Positions 32,043 to 41,087 are shown, counted from the first letter of the stretch. The stretch: 50,007 nucleotides of DNA from CAG-170 sp022779365 (GCA_022779365.1 JALFSI010000036.1:1-50007), one strand, 5' to 3'. Numbers and translations: made by a program. Notes: a model not told the origin generated them from the sequence alone.

Positions 32043-32540
32043 AATGTTGCGCTCTTGCGTAGGGGCGGGGTTCTACCCCGCCCGCCGTTTTTTGAGGGCA
32101 GTGCCGATTCGCGCAAGTTCCCTGGCTCTCCCTCTGGGAGAGCTGTCGCCGAAGGCGACTGAGAGGGTCTTCATTATTTACCCTCTCCGTCCTTCGCTGC
32201 GCTCGGACACCTCCCCCAAAGGGGGAGGCAAGGGTGCGTACCACACCGACAGGTTTGCGAAAGTCCAAGGCTTCCCCTCGGGGGGAAGCTGTCACCGAAG
32301 GTGACTGATGAGGGGAAGACTTGCGGTTTTTGAGATGCTGCACGTTTTTGAGCTGAAACGTGGCAGCATCTCAGAACGTACTACCCTTCTCCTCATCCGG
32401 CGCTTCGCGCCACCCTCCCCACATGGGGAAGGCTTTGGTGCGCGCTTTTCCGCATTGGTGCATACAACACCGCAGTGCCATCCTGCACGGGAGGGGCAAG
32501 CCCCTCCCCTACGTTACGACTAAGAATGGCAGTTATTTTG
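32043..32540. repeat. Cluster of dispersed palindromic repeats, no gene
   Basis: About 500 bp carry at least six repeat units. CGTAGGGGCGGGG palindromes lie at 32058-32086 and 32485-32513. CTCTCCCTCTGGGAGAG with CGCCGAAGGCG lies at 32125-32167. A CCGTCC...GGAC and CTCCCCCAAAGGGGGAG unit is at about 32182-32232, a CTTCCCCTCGGGGGGAAG unit with CACCGAAGGTG at about 32268-32316, and a CATCCGGCGCTTCGCGCC unit at about 32388-32436. There is no coding potential. The units look like dispersed REP- or MITE-like repeats of this lineage. Confidence 0.72.
32331..32373. repeat. Long hairpin inside the repeat cluster
   Basis: TGAGATGCTGC (32331-32341) pairs perfectly with GCAGCATCTCA (32363-32373), with an inner CGTTT/AAACG pairing. 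Confidence 0.7.
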
Positions 32541-32555
32541 TGATTCATTAAAAGT

Positions 32556-32587
32556 CCCGCCCGCGGATGCTCCGCGGGCGGGGGTCT
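32556..32587. terminator. Bidirectional intrinsic terminator
   Basis: CCCGCCCGCGGA (32556-32567) pairs with TCCGCGGGCGGG (32571-32582). A T-tract follows on the plus strand, and AAAAG precedes it for the minus strand. It ends the GH13 gene. Confidence 0.9.
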
Positions 32588-32589
32588 TT

Positions 32590-34155
32590 TTACGCCTTTT
32601 TCAAGATCACATAGCCAAACGGCTGCAGCTGCACCGTTCCGTTCTCCAACACCGCGTCATGGGCAAGCGCCGTTTCCCACTTGCCGCCCAGCGCGTACTC
32701 TCTTGCCTCGTCAAGGGGATTGATGCAGACGGTGTATTCCTCATGCTCGTCGTACCGGCGGTAGACGAGCGGGTAACCGCCGTGGCGGCGGTTGAGGAAC
32801 TCCACGCGCCCGTCGGCGCAGAGGGCGGGGCTGGACTTTCGCAGGGCGATGAGCTTCTGCACCGTGTACAGCAGCGACCCGTCCTGCGCCATCTGCGCCT
32901 GCACGCTCACGCCGTGCTCATCGACCGGCAGATACAGCGCGTCCGCGTCTGCCTCGGAGAAGCCTGCGTTTTTGCCATTCGTCCACTGCATGGGCGTGCG
33001 CGCGCCGGTGCGGCTGAAGCCGCCCTCCTTGGACGGCAGCTCCGGGATATACGGCATCCCGATCTCGTCGCCGTAATACACGAACGGCACGCCGGGCATG
33101 GTAAGCAAAAACACGAAGCAGTCCGCCACCTCCGGCAGCGTGCGGTGGTAGGCAAGGCGCGGCATATCGTGGTTGCCGGTGGGCAGCGAAATATAGCCCT
33201 TGCCGTCGGTCGCGGCGTACTGCGCCTGATAGTCGCGCAGGAAATTCTCGATGCAGCCGTTGCCGTCCTTCTGGAAGAAGCTGCTCCCGGGGAAGCAGTT
33301 GCACTCCTGCGGGCGGTTTTCCGCGCGGAAGAGGCTGGTGTAGCCCGCGAGGTTAAAGTGGATCATAAAGTCGATGTGGAAGCCCGCCGCGATAGCGCGC
33401 TCTGGGTACGACCACTCGGAGATGAGCACGCAGTCGGGGTGCTTCTCATCGAACATCCGCCGAATTTCCTGCCAGAAGGCGCGGATGCCGCTGCCGTCGG
33501 GGTCGTTTTTGATGAGCGAGGACGCCATGTCCACCCGGAAGCCGTCCGCGCCGAGCGCGAGCCAGAACTCCATGATGTCGAGGAGCGCCTGCTTGGTGGC
33601 GCGGCAGTCGGGATGGTCCATCGGCAGCTGCCACGCGGGGTCGTCGATCTGCTTGAAGCCGTAGTTCAGCGCCGGCTGGCAGTAGAAAAAGTTCCGCAGG
33701 AACATCCCGTTGCGGCTCGCCAGTCCGCCCACGCCCATGCCGTGATAGTCCTTCTGCCAGTCGTCCGTCCAGATATAGCGGTTGGAAAGCTCGTTTTTTT
33801 CCGGCTGCGCGGACTTCTGAAACCACTCGCACTCCAGCGCCGTATGCCCCGCGACAAGGTCCACGACCACGCGGATGCCCTGCTCATGCGCGGCGCGGCA
33901 GAGGGCGGCAAAATCCTCGTTCGTGCCGTAGCGCGGCGCGACCTTGTAAAAATCGGCAATGTCATAGCCCGCGTCGCGGAACGGTGAGACATAAAATGGA
34001 TTGAGCCAGACGGCGTTAAAGCCCATGTCATGCAGATACGGCAGCTTCTGCGTGATGCCCGGCAGATCGCCGATGCCGTCGCCATTCGTATCATAGAACG
34101 ACTGGGGATAGATGTTGTAAAATACGGCGTCCTTCAGCCAACTCGGCTGGTTCAT
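32590..34155 (-). CDS. GH13 alpha-glucosidase/amylase-family enzyme
   Basis: A cytoplasmic GH13 enzyme of 521 residues with no signal peptide. It begins in the typical oligo-1,6-glucosidase/trehalose-synthase-like way (AVFYNIYPQSFYDTNGDGIGD). The catalytic triad is intact: nucleophile D209 in GFRVDMAS, acid/base E247 in ISEWSYPE, and D330 in TGNHDMPR. It would hydrolyse or rearrange short alpha-glucosides such as maltodextrin, isomaltose or sucrose; the exact linkage cannot be told. AGGAGG precedes the ATG. It follows the MATE gene by 19 nt and probably shares its mRNA. Confidence 0.92.
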   Translation of the reverse strand: MNQPSWLKDAVFYNIYPQSFYDTNGDGIGDLPGITQKLPYLHDMGFNAVWLNPFYVSPFRDAGYDIADFYKVAPRYGTNEDFAALCRAAHEQGIRVVVDLVAGHTALECEWFQKSAQPEKNELSNRYIWTDDWQKDYHGMGVGGLASRNGMFLRNFFYCQPALNYGFKQIDDPAWQLPMDHPDCRATKQALLDIMEFWLALGADGFRVDMASSLIKNDPDGSGIRAFWQEIRRMFDEKHPDCVLISEWSYPERAIAAGFHIDFMIHFNLAGYTSLFRAENRPQECNCFPGSSFFQKDGNGCIENFLRDYQAQYAATDGKGYISLPTGNHDMPRLAYHRTLPEVADCFVFLLTMPGVPFVYYGDEIGMPYIPELPSKEGGFSRTGARTPMQWTNGKNAGFSEADADALYLPVDEHGVSVQAQMAQDGSLLYTVQKLIALRKSSPALCADGRVEFLNRRHGGYPLVYRRYDEHEEYTVCINPLDEAREYALGGKWETALAHDAVLENGTVQLQPFGYVILKKA

Positions 34156-34174
34156 ATTGCAGTCCTCCTAAAAA

Positions 34175-35542
34175 TTATTCTTGGGGAAGCTCTTTTTTCA
34201 CTCTCGCCGCCTGACGCGTTCGGGCGCGCAGGCAGCCGTAAAAGCCGGGGATCAGGAAGACATCCGCCAGCACCCACGCGGCGGGGTTGGCAAGGCACGC
34301 GGCGTCATAGCCGAAGCGCGGCACTGCCCAAAAGCTCACTGCCACGCGCGCGAGCATTTCCATCAGCCCCGACAGCAGCGACAGGCGGCTGTAGCCCATA
34401 CCCTGAATGGACAGGCGCAGCACGTTCACCAGCATCAGCATCGGCGCGAACCACGCGTCGAGCGCATTGAGCTGCTGCGCATACGGCAGCACCTGCGCCG
34501 CCTCATCGCGGGAGGCAAAGAGCAGGATGGCGTAGCGCGTGCCAAACTGCGCCAGCAGGATGTGCACGACGCAGTAAATGCCGCCCAGCAGCATACATGC
34601 GTATGCCCCCTGCCGGATGCGGTCATATTTGCCCGCGCCGAGATTCTGCCCCGTAAAATTGCTGGCGCAGACCGCCAGCGCGTCATACGGGCAGGCGTAG
34701 AGCTGCGTGAGCTTTGACCCCACGGCGACGCCCGAGACATACAGTGCACCGAGCGTATTGACGGCGCTTTGCAAGATGATCGTGCCGATGGCGGTGATGG
34801 AAAATTGCAGCCCCACCGGCGCGCCCATGCCCAGCAGCCACAGCGCCTCGCGCGGGCGAAGCGCCCATTCCTCACGCGTCATGCGCAGCACGGGAAAATG
34901 CCGCTTCATATACCGCAGGCACAAAAGCCCCGAGCCGAGCTGCGAAGCGACCGTTGCGATCGCCGCGCCGGCAACGCCCATCCCCAGCACGCAGACCGTG
35001 AGCAGATCCAGCACGATGTTGATGCCGGACGCGATGGCAAGAAACCAGACCGGCGAGCGGCTGTCGCCCAGCGCGCGCAGCACGCACGCGCAGAGGTTAT
35101 AGAGAATGGTGGCGGGAATGCCGAGGAAAATGATAAAGATGTAGTCGAACGCGTAGTCCATCTGCTCCGCCGGGGTGGACATCCAGGTAAGCAGCGACCG
35201 GCACAGCGGCAGCGTGAGTCCCAGCATCGCAAGCGACACGAACGCGCCGATCCACACGCACCCGGCGACGTAGCGCCGAAGCTGCGCATGGTCGCCCGCG
35301 CCGAACGCCTGCGCCAGCGGGATGGTCATGCCCGTGCACAGCCCGCTGCAAAAGCCGATCACCAGAAAATTCACCGACCCCGTCGCGCCCACGCCGCCCA
35401 GCGCCATCACGCCCAGCGCGTGCCCGACGATCATCGTATCCACGAGAGAATAGACCTGCTGGAGCATCAGCCCCAGCAGCACCGGCAGCGTAAACCGCCA
35501 AACCATGCCGAGTGGACGCCCCTGTGTGAGGTCCTGCGTCAT
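34175..35542 (-). CDS. MATE-family efflux transporter
   Basis: A 455-residue membrane protein with about twelve hydrophobic segments in two homologous halves, typical of Na+- or H+-driven MATE exporters. It begins GRPLGMVWRFTLPVLLGLMLQQVYSLVDTMIVG, the conserved MATE N-terminus, and the second half has the related GAPVGLQFSITAIGTIILQ. It is the first gene of a likely MATE-GH13 operon. The leader between its promoter and start contains a terminator-like hairpin. Confidence 0.92.
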   Translation of the reverse strand: MTQDLTQGRPLGMVWRFTLPVLLGLMLQQVYSLVDTMIVGHALGVMALGGVGATGSVNFLVIGFCSGLCTGMTIPLAQAFGAGDHAQLRRYVAGCVWIGAFVSLAMLGLTLPLCRSLLTWMSTPAEQMDYAFDYIFIIFLGIPATILYNLCACVLRALGDSRSPVWFLAIASGINIVLDLLTVCVLGMGVAGAAIATVASQLGSGLLCLRYMKRHFPVLRMTREEWALRPREALWLLGMGAPVGLQFSITAIGTIILQSAVNTLGALYVSGVAVGSKLTQLYACPYDALAVCASNFTGQNLGAGKYDRIRQGAYACMLLGGIYCVVHILLAQFGTRYAILLFASRDEAAQVLPYAQQLNALDAWFAPMLMLVNVLRLSIQGMGYSRLSLLSGLMEMLARVAVSFWAVPRFGYDAACLANPAAWVLADVFLIPGFYGCLRARTRQAARVKKELPQE

Positions 35543-35555
35543 AAGATCACCTTCA

Positions 35556-35581
35556 CAAAATCCGGCGCAAGGCGCGCCGGA
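35556..35581 (-). terminator. Terminator-like hairpin in the MATE leader (possible attenuator)
   Basis: On the minus strand TCCGGCGC (35581-35574) pairs with GCGCCGGA (35568-35561) around GCCTT and is followed by TTTTG, 13 bp before the MATE start codon. Confidence 0.55.
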
Positions 35582-35599
35582 GATTTTTTGCAGGCTATA

Positions 35600-35627
35600 T
35601 TTATAGCACGATTTTTTGTACTGTCAA
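35600..35627 (-). promoter_or_regulatory. Promoter of the MATE-GH13 operon
   Basis: On the minus strand: a perfect TTGACA (35627-35622), 16-bp spacer, TATAAA (35605-35600). Confidence 0.7.
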
Positions 35628-35641
35628 TATCGTATTTTTGC

Positions 35642-35672
35642 AAAAAACGCGGCGCTGTGAAAACGCCGCGTT
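35642..35672 (-). terminator. Intrinsic terminator of purA-purB
   Basis: AACGCGGCG (35646-35654) pairs with CGCCGCGTT (35664-35672). On the minus strand six T residues follow the stem. Confidence 0.85.
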
Positions 35673-35683
35673 TTGTTCGTTTT

Positions 35684-37096
35684 TTACAGGGAAATGTCCT
35701 CCGCGGCGGTGCTTCCGACGCACAGCGCGCGGCATTTTTCCGTAAACGCCGCCGTCTGCTCCGCGCAGCGCCCGATGTAGTGCGCGGGGTCGAGCTCAGC
35801 GCGGATCTCGTCCGCCGTCATGCCAAACTCCTGCCGCGCCGCCAGCGCCGCGATGAGATCCCAGCGCTCGCCGTTTTTCATCTTCGCCGTCGCGTCCATC
35901 GACGCCTCGCGGATGATCTCGTGCACCTGCTGGCGGTCGCCGCCGCGGCGCACCGCCGCCATCATGAGATTTTCCGTGGCGATGAAGGGCAGATAGTCCA
36001 GCACGAATTTTTCGACGATCTTCTCATTGACGTGCAGCCCCTTCGTCACGTTCTGCATGAGCCGCAGGATGCCGTCCGCCGCCAGAAAGCCCTCCGGCAG
36101 CGAGATGCGCCGGTTCGCCGAATCGTCCAGCGTCCGCTCCAGCCACTGCGTGGAGGCGGTCATGGGCGCGTTCGCGGCGTCCGCCATCACGAAGCGCGCC
36201 AGTGAGCAGATGCGCTCACAGCGCATGGGGTTGCGCTTATACGGCATGGCGGACGAGCCGATCTGCGAGACCTCAAACGGCTCTTCGAGCTGCCGGTCGT
36301 GCTGCAAAAGGCGCACGTCATTTGCAAAGCGATAGCAGCTCTGCGCGATGGACGACAGCACGTTTAAGATACGGCTGTCGAGCTTGCGCGGATACGTCTG
36401 CCCGCACACGTCATACAGCCGCTCAAAGCCGAAGTCGGCGGCGATGCGGCGGTTCATTTCGTCGATCTTTGCCGTATCGCCGTCAAAGAGGGCGAGGAAG
36501 CTCGCCTCCGTGCCGGTCGTGCCGCGGCAGCCGAGAAAGCGGATGGCGGCGAGCACATCGTCCAGCTCTTCAAGATCCAGCATCAGGTCCTGAAGCCAGA
36601 GCGTGGCGCGCTTGCCCACGGTCACGAGCTGCGCGGGCTGATAGTGCGTATAGCCGAGACACGGCATGGCGGCGCAGCGCTCGGCAAACTCGCAGAGATT
36701 TTCCATCACTGCCGTCAGCTCCGCGCGCAGATGGCGCAGCGCGTCGCGGTAGATCACGAGGTCGGCGTTGTCGGTGACGTAGCAGCTCGTCGCGCCCAGA
36801 TGGATGATACCCGCCGCACCCGGCGCGTCCTTGCCGAAGGCGTAGATGTGCGCCATCACGTCGTGGCGGACCTCTTTTTCGCGCGCGCTGACCACGTCAT
36901 AGTCGATGGGGCTGACGTGGGCGGCAAGCTCGTCCACCTGTGCCTGTGTGACGGGCAGCCCCAGCTCATGCTGCGCTTTTGCCAGACTCACCCACAGCCT
37001 GCGCCATGTTTCAAAGCGCATATCGGGCGAAAACAGGTGCAGCATATACTTTGACGCGTAGCGCGAGGCAAGCGGGCTTTCATAGCTCGTCTTCAT
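35684..37096 (-). CDS. purB: Adenylosuccinate lyase
   Basis: Splits adenylosuccinate to AMP and fumarate, and SAICAR to AICAR plus fumarate, in purine synthesis. The 470-residue protein carries the fumarase-superfamily signature GSSAMPYKRNPMRCE, LGYTHYQPAQLVTVGKR, and RGTTGTEASF. It follows purA by 12 nt, so the last two steps to AMP share one mRNA. Confidence 0.96.
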   Translation of the reverse strand: MKTSYESPLASRYASKYMLHLFSPDMRFETWRRLWVSLAKAQHELGLPVTQAQVDELAAHVSPIDYDVVSAREKEVRHDVMAHIYAFGKDAPGAAGIIHLGATSCYVTDNADLVIYRDALRHLRAELTAVMENLCEFAERCAAMPCLGYTHYQPAQLVTVGKRATLWLQDLMLDLEELDDVLAAIRFLGCRGTTGTEASFLALFDGDTAKIDEMNRRIAADFGFERLYDVCGQTYPRKLDSRILNVLSSIAQSCYRFANDVRLLQHDRQLEEPFEVSQIGSSAMPYKRNPMRCERICSLARFVMADAANAPMTASTQWLERTLDDSANRRISLPEGFLAADGILRLMQNVTKGLHVNEKIVEKFVLDYLPFIATENLMMAAVRRGGDRQQVHEIIREASMDATAKMKNGERWDLIAALAARQEFGMTADEIRAELDPAHYIGRCAEQTAAFTEKCRALCVGSTAAEDISL

Positions 37097-37108
37097 GATG
37101 ATCCGTCC

Positions 37109-38383
37109 TTATCTGTAAATGATCTCATCGCGGGCAGCGCCCACGGACACATAGCTGATGCGGCAGCCGATGCTGCGCTCCACAAACTCCACATAGTCGC
37201 GCGCCGCCTGCGGCAGGTCCTCATACTTGCGCACGCCGGAAATATCGCAGCCCCAGCCGGGGACGGTCTTGTAAACGGGCTTCGCCTGATCGACCAGCGC
37301 CGTGAACGGGAAGTCGTCGGTCTTTTCGCCGTTCAGCTCATACTGCACGCAAACCGGGATCTCCTTCATATAAGACAGCACGTCGAGCTTCGTCAGCGCG
37401 ACCTCCGTCGCGCCCTGAATACGCACGCCGTAGCGCGTTGCCACAAGGTCGATCGGACCGACCCGGCGGGGACGGCCCGTCGCCGCGCCGTATTCCGCGC
37501 CCGCCTTGCGGAGCTCCTCGGCTTCCTCACCGAACCACTCGGCAGTGAACGGACCTTCGCCCACACAGGTGGAGTAGGCTTTCACGATGCCGACCGTGCG
37601 GTCGATGTGGCTGCCCGGGATGCCCGCGCCCACACACGCATAGCCCGCGTTGGACGACGACGAGGACGTGTACGGGAAAATGCCGAAGTCAATATCCCGC
37701 AGCGCACCGAGCTGCGCCTCAAACATGATGTTCTTGCCGGAGCGCTCGGCGGCGTAGAGATACTTGGTGGTGTCGCAGATGAACGGCGCAAGGCGCGCGC
37801 CGTATTCACGGCACCAGTCCATCATATCCTCAAGCTTGTAGGGCTCTGCCCCGTAGACATTCTGAATCGTGAGGTTTTTCCATTCCAGAATGGTCGCAAG
37901 GCGCTTTTCGAGGTAGTCGGGGTACAGCAGCTCGCCCATCATGATGGTCTTTTTCTGGTACTTGTCGGAGTAGACCGGCGCGATGCCGCGCAGGGTTGAG
38001 CCGTACTTCTTATCCTTCAGGCGCGTCTCCTCCAGCCCGTCGAGCGCGCGGTGATACGGGAAGACAATGGTCGCCCGCTCCGAGATCTTGAAATTCTCCG
38101 GCGTGATGGAGATGCCCGCCTGCTGCAGCGCCGAAATTTCACCCCACAGGCTCTCAAGGTCGATGACCACGCCGTTTCCGAGCACGTTCACGACGTTCGG
38201 CAGGAAAATGCCGGATGGGATGAGATGCAGCGCAAACTTGCCGTATTCGTTCACCACGGTATGCCCCGCGTTGTTGCCGCCCTGATACCGGCAGACCACA
38301 TCATACTCGCGGGCGATCAGATCGACCATCCGCCCCTTGCCTTCGTCGCCCCAGTTGATGCCTACGATCGCACAGTTGCTCAT
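37109..38383 (-). CDS. purA: Adenylosuccinate synthetase
   Basis: Joins IMP and aspartate with GTP to form adenylosuccinate. The 424-residue protein has the N-terminal GTP loop INWGDEGKGR (8-17), YQGGNNAGHTVV, and the C-terminal region TGRPRRVGPIDLVATRYGVR. AAAGGAG before the ATG at 38383 fixes the start; an open frame of 55 further codons upstream crosses the promoter and lacks similarity. It is first in the purA-purB operon. Confidence 0.96.
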   Translation of the reverse strand: MSNCAIVGINWGDEGKGRMVDLIAREYDVVCRYQGGNNAGHTVVNEYGKFALHLIPSGIFLPNVVNVLGNGVVIDLESLWGEISALQQAGISITPENFKISERATIVFPYHRALDGLEETRLKDKKYGSTLRGIAPVYSDKYQKKTIMMGELLYPDYLEKRLATILEWKNLTIQNVYGAEPYKLEDMMDWCREYGARLAPFICDTTKYLYAAERSGKNIMFEAQLGALRDIDFGIFPYTSSSSSNAGYACVGAGIPGSHIDRTVGIVKAYSTCVGEGPFTAEWFGEEAEELRKAGAEYGAATGRPRRVGPIDLVATRYGVRIQGATEVALTKLDVLSYMKEIPVCVQYELNGEKTDDFPFTALVDQAKPVYKTVPGWGCDISGVRKYEDLPQAARDYVEFVERSIGCRISYVSVGAARDEIIYR

Positions 38384-38414
38384 ATTCAAAACTCCTTTAT
38401 TACATTTATTTTGT

Positions 38415-38443
38415 ATTATACCATAAACGCAGAAAAAATGCAC
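38415..38443 (-). promoter_or_regulatory. Probable promoter of purA-purB
   Basis: On the minus strand a perfect TATAAT (38420-38415) lies 17 bp after a weak -35 GTGCAT (38443-38438). I see no PurR box or guanine-riboswitch-like sequence. Confidence 0.55.
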
Positions 38444-38639
38444 GGTCAGTCCGCGCCGTTTTCGGATGCAGTATAGCATATCGTTTTCCATAAGTAAAAC
38501 AGAAAATATTGATGGTCGTAATAAGTAAATTGAATAGCTATTTTGCAAAGCGTCGTTTTTTTGCTTTACTTTTTCACTTTATTCCTTTAATATATGAAGT
38601 ACAGAAGCAAGAACAAGTGTCAGAAACGGAGGAGATGTC

Positions 38640-38939
38640 TTGAACAACCGCAACAAGCGTTCCGACCCCGAAAGCGATCTGTACCGGGCGATCCTGAGCC
38701 TGAGGAGCGTGGAGGAATGCTATAACTTCTTTACCGATCTTTGCACCATTTCAGAGCTGAAAGCCATGGAGCAGCGCTATGAGGTGGCGAAGCTGCTGGA
38801 TGAAGGGCTCATCTACAACGACATTCTGGAAAAGACCGGCGCGAGCAGCGCCACCATCAGCCGCGTCAACCGCAGTCTCAACTATGGCACGGACGCCTAC
38901 CGCGAGATCTTCGCGCGGGTGAAGGAGAGCAAGGCGTGA
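38640..38939 (+). CDS. yerC: YerC/TrpR-like DNA-binding protein
   Basis: A 99-residue helix-turn-helix protein of the TrpR superfamily (YerC/YecD type). The core is FFTDLCTISELKAMEQRYEVAKLLDEGLIYNDILEKTGASSATISRVNRSL, with the recognition helix in GASSATISRVNR. Members are thought to be transcriptional regulators, but the regulon is unknown. It starts at a TTG following GGAGGAG, and its stop overlaps the GTG start of the methyltransferase gene (GTGA). It is divergent from purA, leaving a 256-bp intergenic region, AT-rich in its right half. Confidence 0.9.
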   Translation: MNNRNKRSDPESDLYRAILSLRSVEECYNFFTDLCTISELKAMEQRYEVAKLLDEGLIYNDILEKTGASSATISRVNRSLNYGTDAYREIFARVKESKA

Positions 38940-39679
38940 GCGCCTATGAATCCCTCGCCGGCAGCTATGACGCGCTGACGTGGGACGTGCCGTACGAAAA
39001 GATCGCGCAGTTTTTCCTGCGCGTGTGCAGACGCCACGGCTGTAAGCCCGCGTCGGTGCTCGATCTTGCCTGCGGCACGGGCTCACTGGCGGTGCTGCTG
39101 GCAAAGCAGGGGCTTTTTGTGCTGGGCGCGGACTGCTCCGAGCAGATGCTCACGCAGGCAAGCCAAAAATCCGCCGGGATGGAAAACGCGCCGTACTGGA
39201 TCTTGCAGAAAATGCAGCATCTGCGCCTGCCGCAGCCGGTAGACGCCGTGTGCTGCTGCCTCGACAGCGTGAACTACGTCACCCGCCCCGCCGAGCTTCA
39301 GCAGGCGCTGCGGCGGGTGTTTGACGCGCTGCGCCTGGGCGGTGTGTTCGTGTTTGACATCAACACGCCCGAAAAGCTGCAAGGGCTGGACGGGCAGGTG
39401 TTTCTGGATGAAAATGAGGATACCTACTGTGTCTGGCGGGCGGCGTTCTCTGCCAAAAAACGCCTGTGCCGGTATGGTATCGACCTGTTCCGGCGCGAGG
39501 GCAGCACTTGGCGGCGCAGCCGCGAAGAGCACACTGAGTACGCCTATACGGTCGAGGAGCTCACACAATATCTCACGGCGGCGGGCTTTTCCACCGTCAC
39601 CGTTTACGGCGACCGCGTACTGCGCGCGCCGGAGGAGCACGCGCTGCGCGTCTGGTTCGCAGCCAAAAAGGAGTCATAA
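38936..39679 (+). CDS. Class I SAM-dependent methyltransferase
   Basis: A 247-residue Rossmann-fold methyltransferase with motif I VLDLACGTGSLAVLLA (about residues 40-55), followed by VLGADCSEQML, and VDAVCCCLDSVNYV for the post-I to motif IV region. The substrate is unknown. It begins with GTG inside the stop of yerC and ends 2 nt before hslO, so yerC, this gene and hslO form one unit. Confidence 0.9.
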   Translation: MSAYESLAGSYDALTWDVPYEKIAQFFLRVCRRHGCKPASVLDLACGTGSLAVLLAKQGLFVLGADCSEQMLTQASQKSAGMENAPYWILQKMQHLRLPQPVDAVCCCLDSVNYVTRPAELQQALRRVFDALRLGGVFVFDINTPEKLQGLDGQVFLDENEDTYCVWRAAFSAKKRLCRYGIDLFRREGSTWRRSREEHTEYAYTVEELTQYLTAAGFSTVTVYGDRVLRAPEEHALRVWFAAKKES

Positions 39680-39681
39680 CC

Positions 39682-40584
39682 ATGAACGATCAACTCGTGC
39701 GCGCCATGACGAAGGACGGCTTTGTCAAGGCGGTCGCCGTGACGACAAAAACGCTCACCGAGCGGGCACGGCAGATCCACAAAACGCTCCCCACCGCCAC
39801 GGCGGCGCTGGGGCGGCTGCTCGCCGCCGCGTCCATGATGGGCAATATGCAGAAGGTGGACGACGGCTCGATCACGCTGCAAGTAAAGGGCGGCGGACCG
39901 CTCGGCACGCTGCTCGCGGTCTCGGACGCGGCGGGCAACGTCCGCGGCTGGGTGGAGCATCCGCAGATCAGTCTGCTGGAAAAATACCGCGGTAAGCTGG
40001 ACGTGGGCGCGGCGGTCGGAAGCGACGGCACGCTCACCGTCATCCGCGACCTGCGCATGAAAGACCCGTATATCGGCAGCGTCCAGCTCGTTTCGGGCGA
40101 GATCGCCGAGGATATTACGCAGTATTTCGCCCAGAGCGAGCAAACGCCCACCGCCTGCGCTCTCGGCGTGCTCATCGATACCGACCAGAGCGTCCGCGCC
40201 GCAGGCGGGTATCTGGTACAGCTTCTGCCCGGCGCGCCGGACGACGTGATCGACCGGCTCGAGGCGGGCGTGCAGGCTGCCGGCGCGGCGACCGCGATGT
40301 TAGACGGCGGTCTGGACGCCGCCGGGATGCTCCAGAAGGTCCTCTCCGGCTTTGAGGTGGAGATCTTGGAGACGCAGCCGATCGAGTACCGCTGCTACTG
40401 CACGCGGCGGCGTGTGGAGTCCACGCTCATCAGTCTTGGCAAGGACGAGCTGGAGCAGGTCGTGCGCGACGGCGAGACGCTGCACGTCGATTGCCAGTTC
40501 TGCGATCAGGTATATGACTTCACGCCGCAGGACGTTGCGGCGCTGCTGCGGACGCTGGAGGAAGTGCCGGAGGCGGACGCCTGA
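39682..40584 (+). CDS. hslO: Redox-regulated chaperone Hsp33
   Basis: A holdase chaperone activated by oxidation. The 300-residue protein has the Hsp33 N-terminal fold and the C-terminal zinc/redox switch: CYC in YRCYCTRRR and CQFC in HVDCQFCDQVYDF, the CxC plus CxxC pattern. It is last in the yerC-methyltransferase-hslO unit. Confidence 0.96.
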   Translation: MNDQLVRAMTKDGFVKAVAVTTKTLTERARQIHKTLPTATAALGRLLAAASMMGNMQKVDDGSITLQVKGGGPLGTLLAVSDAAGNVRGWVEHPQISLLEKYRGKLDVGAAVGSDGTLTVIRDLRMKDPYIGSVQLVSGEIAEDITQYFAQSEQTPTACALGVLIDTDQSVRAAGGYLVQLLPGAPDDVIDRLEAGVQAAGAATAMLDGGLDAAGMLQKVLSGFEVEILETQPIEYRCYCTRRRVESTLISLGKDELEQVVRDGETLHVDCQFCDQVYDFTPQDVAALLRTLEEVPEADA

Positions 40585-40614
40585 ATTTTTTGCCGAGATT
40601 TTTTGCAAAAATGC

Positions 40615-40643
40615 TTGACAAGAAGCCCTCCCGTATGTATAAT
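40615..40643 (+). promoter_or_regulatory. Consensus promoter of the tRNA cluster
   Basis: Perfect TTGACA (40615-40620), 17-bp spacer, perfect TATAAT (40638-40643), 36 bp before the first tRNA. Confidence 0.93.
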
Positions 40644-40679
40644 AACACCCGTCGCTGAGATATGCGGCGGGTGTGAAAC

Positions 40680-40755
40680 GGAAGGTTAGCTCAGCTGGGA
40701 GAGCACTTGCCTTACAAGCAAGGGGTCACAGGTTCGAGCCCTGTACTTTCCACCA
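40680..40755 (+). tRNA. tRNA-Val (TAC)
   Basis: A 76-nt cloverleaf. Acceptor GGAAGGT pairs with ACTTTCC, the anticodon loop is CTTACAA, the T-loop TTCGAGC, and CCA is encoded at 40753-40755. Confidence 0.97.
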
Positions 40756-40762
40756 TTTATTT

Positions 40763-40839
40763 GGCCCGGTGGTGCAGTCGGTTAGCACGCCAGCCTGTCA
40801 CGCTGGAGGTCGACAGTTCGAGTCTGTTCCGGGTCGCCA
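40763..40839 (+). tRNA. tRNA-Asp (GTC)
   Basis: A 77-nt cloverleaf with acceptor GGCCCGG/CCGGGTC, anticodon loop CTGTCAC, discriminator G, and encoded CCA. Confidence 0.97.
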
Positions 40840-40876
40840 TAACAGGATTGAGGCGAGTGAAAACTCGCCTCAATAT

Positions 40877-40952
<76 letters not shown>

Positions 40953-41011
40953 CATATCCATTCCGCTCCGTCGAGCGTTGTGCATAGCCGCCCGTTCCGG
41001 GCGCGCGTTAT

Positions 41012-41087
41012 GCGGGTGTAGCTCATCCGGTAGAGCGCCACCTTGCCAAGGTGGAGGTAGCGAGTTCGAGCCTCGTCACCCGCTCCA
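41012..41087 (+). tRNA. tRNA-Gly (GCC)
   Basis: A 76-nt cloverleaf with acceptor GCGGGTG/CACCCGC, anticodon loop TTGCCAA, and encoded CCA. Confidence 0.97.

Noticed and set aside
32043..32540. CRISPR array
   Set aside because: The repeats are palindromes of different families with irregular spacing, not identical repeats separated by equal spacers, and no cas gene is nearby.
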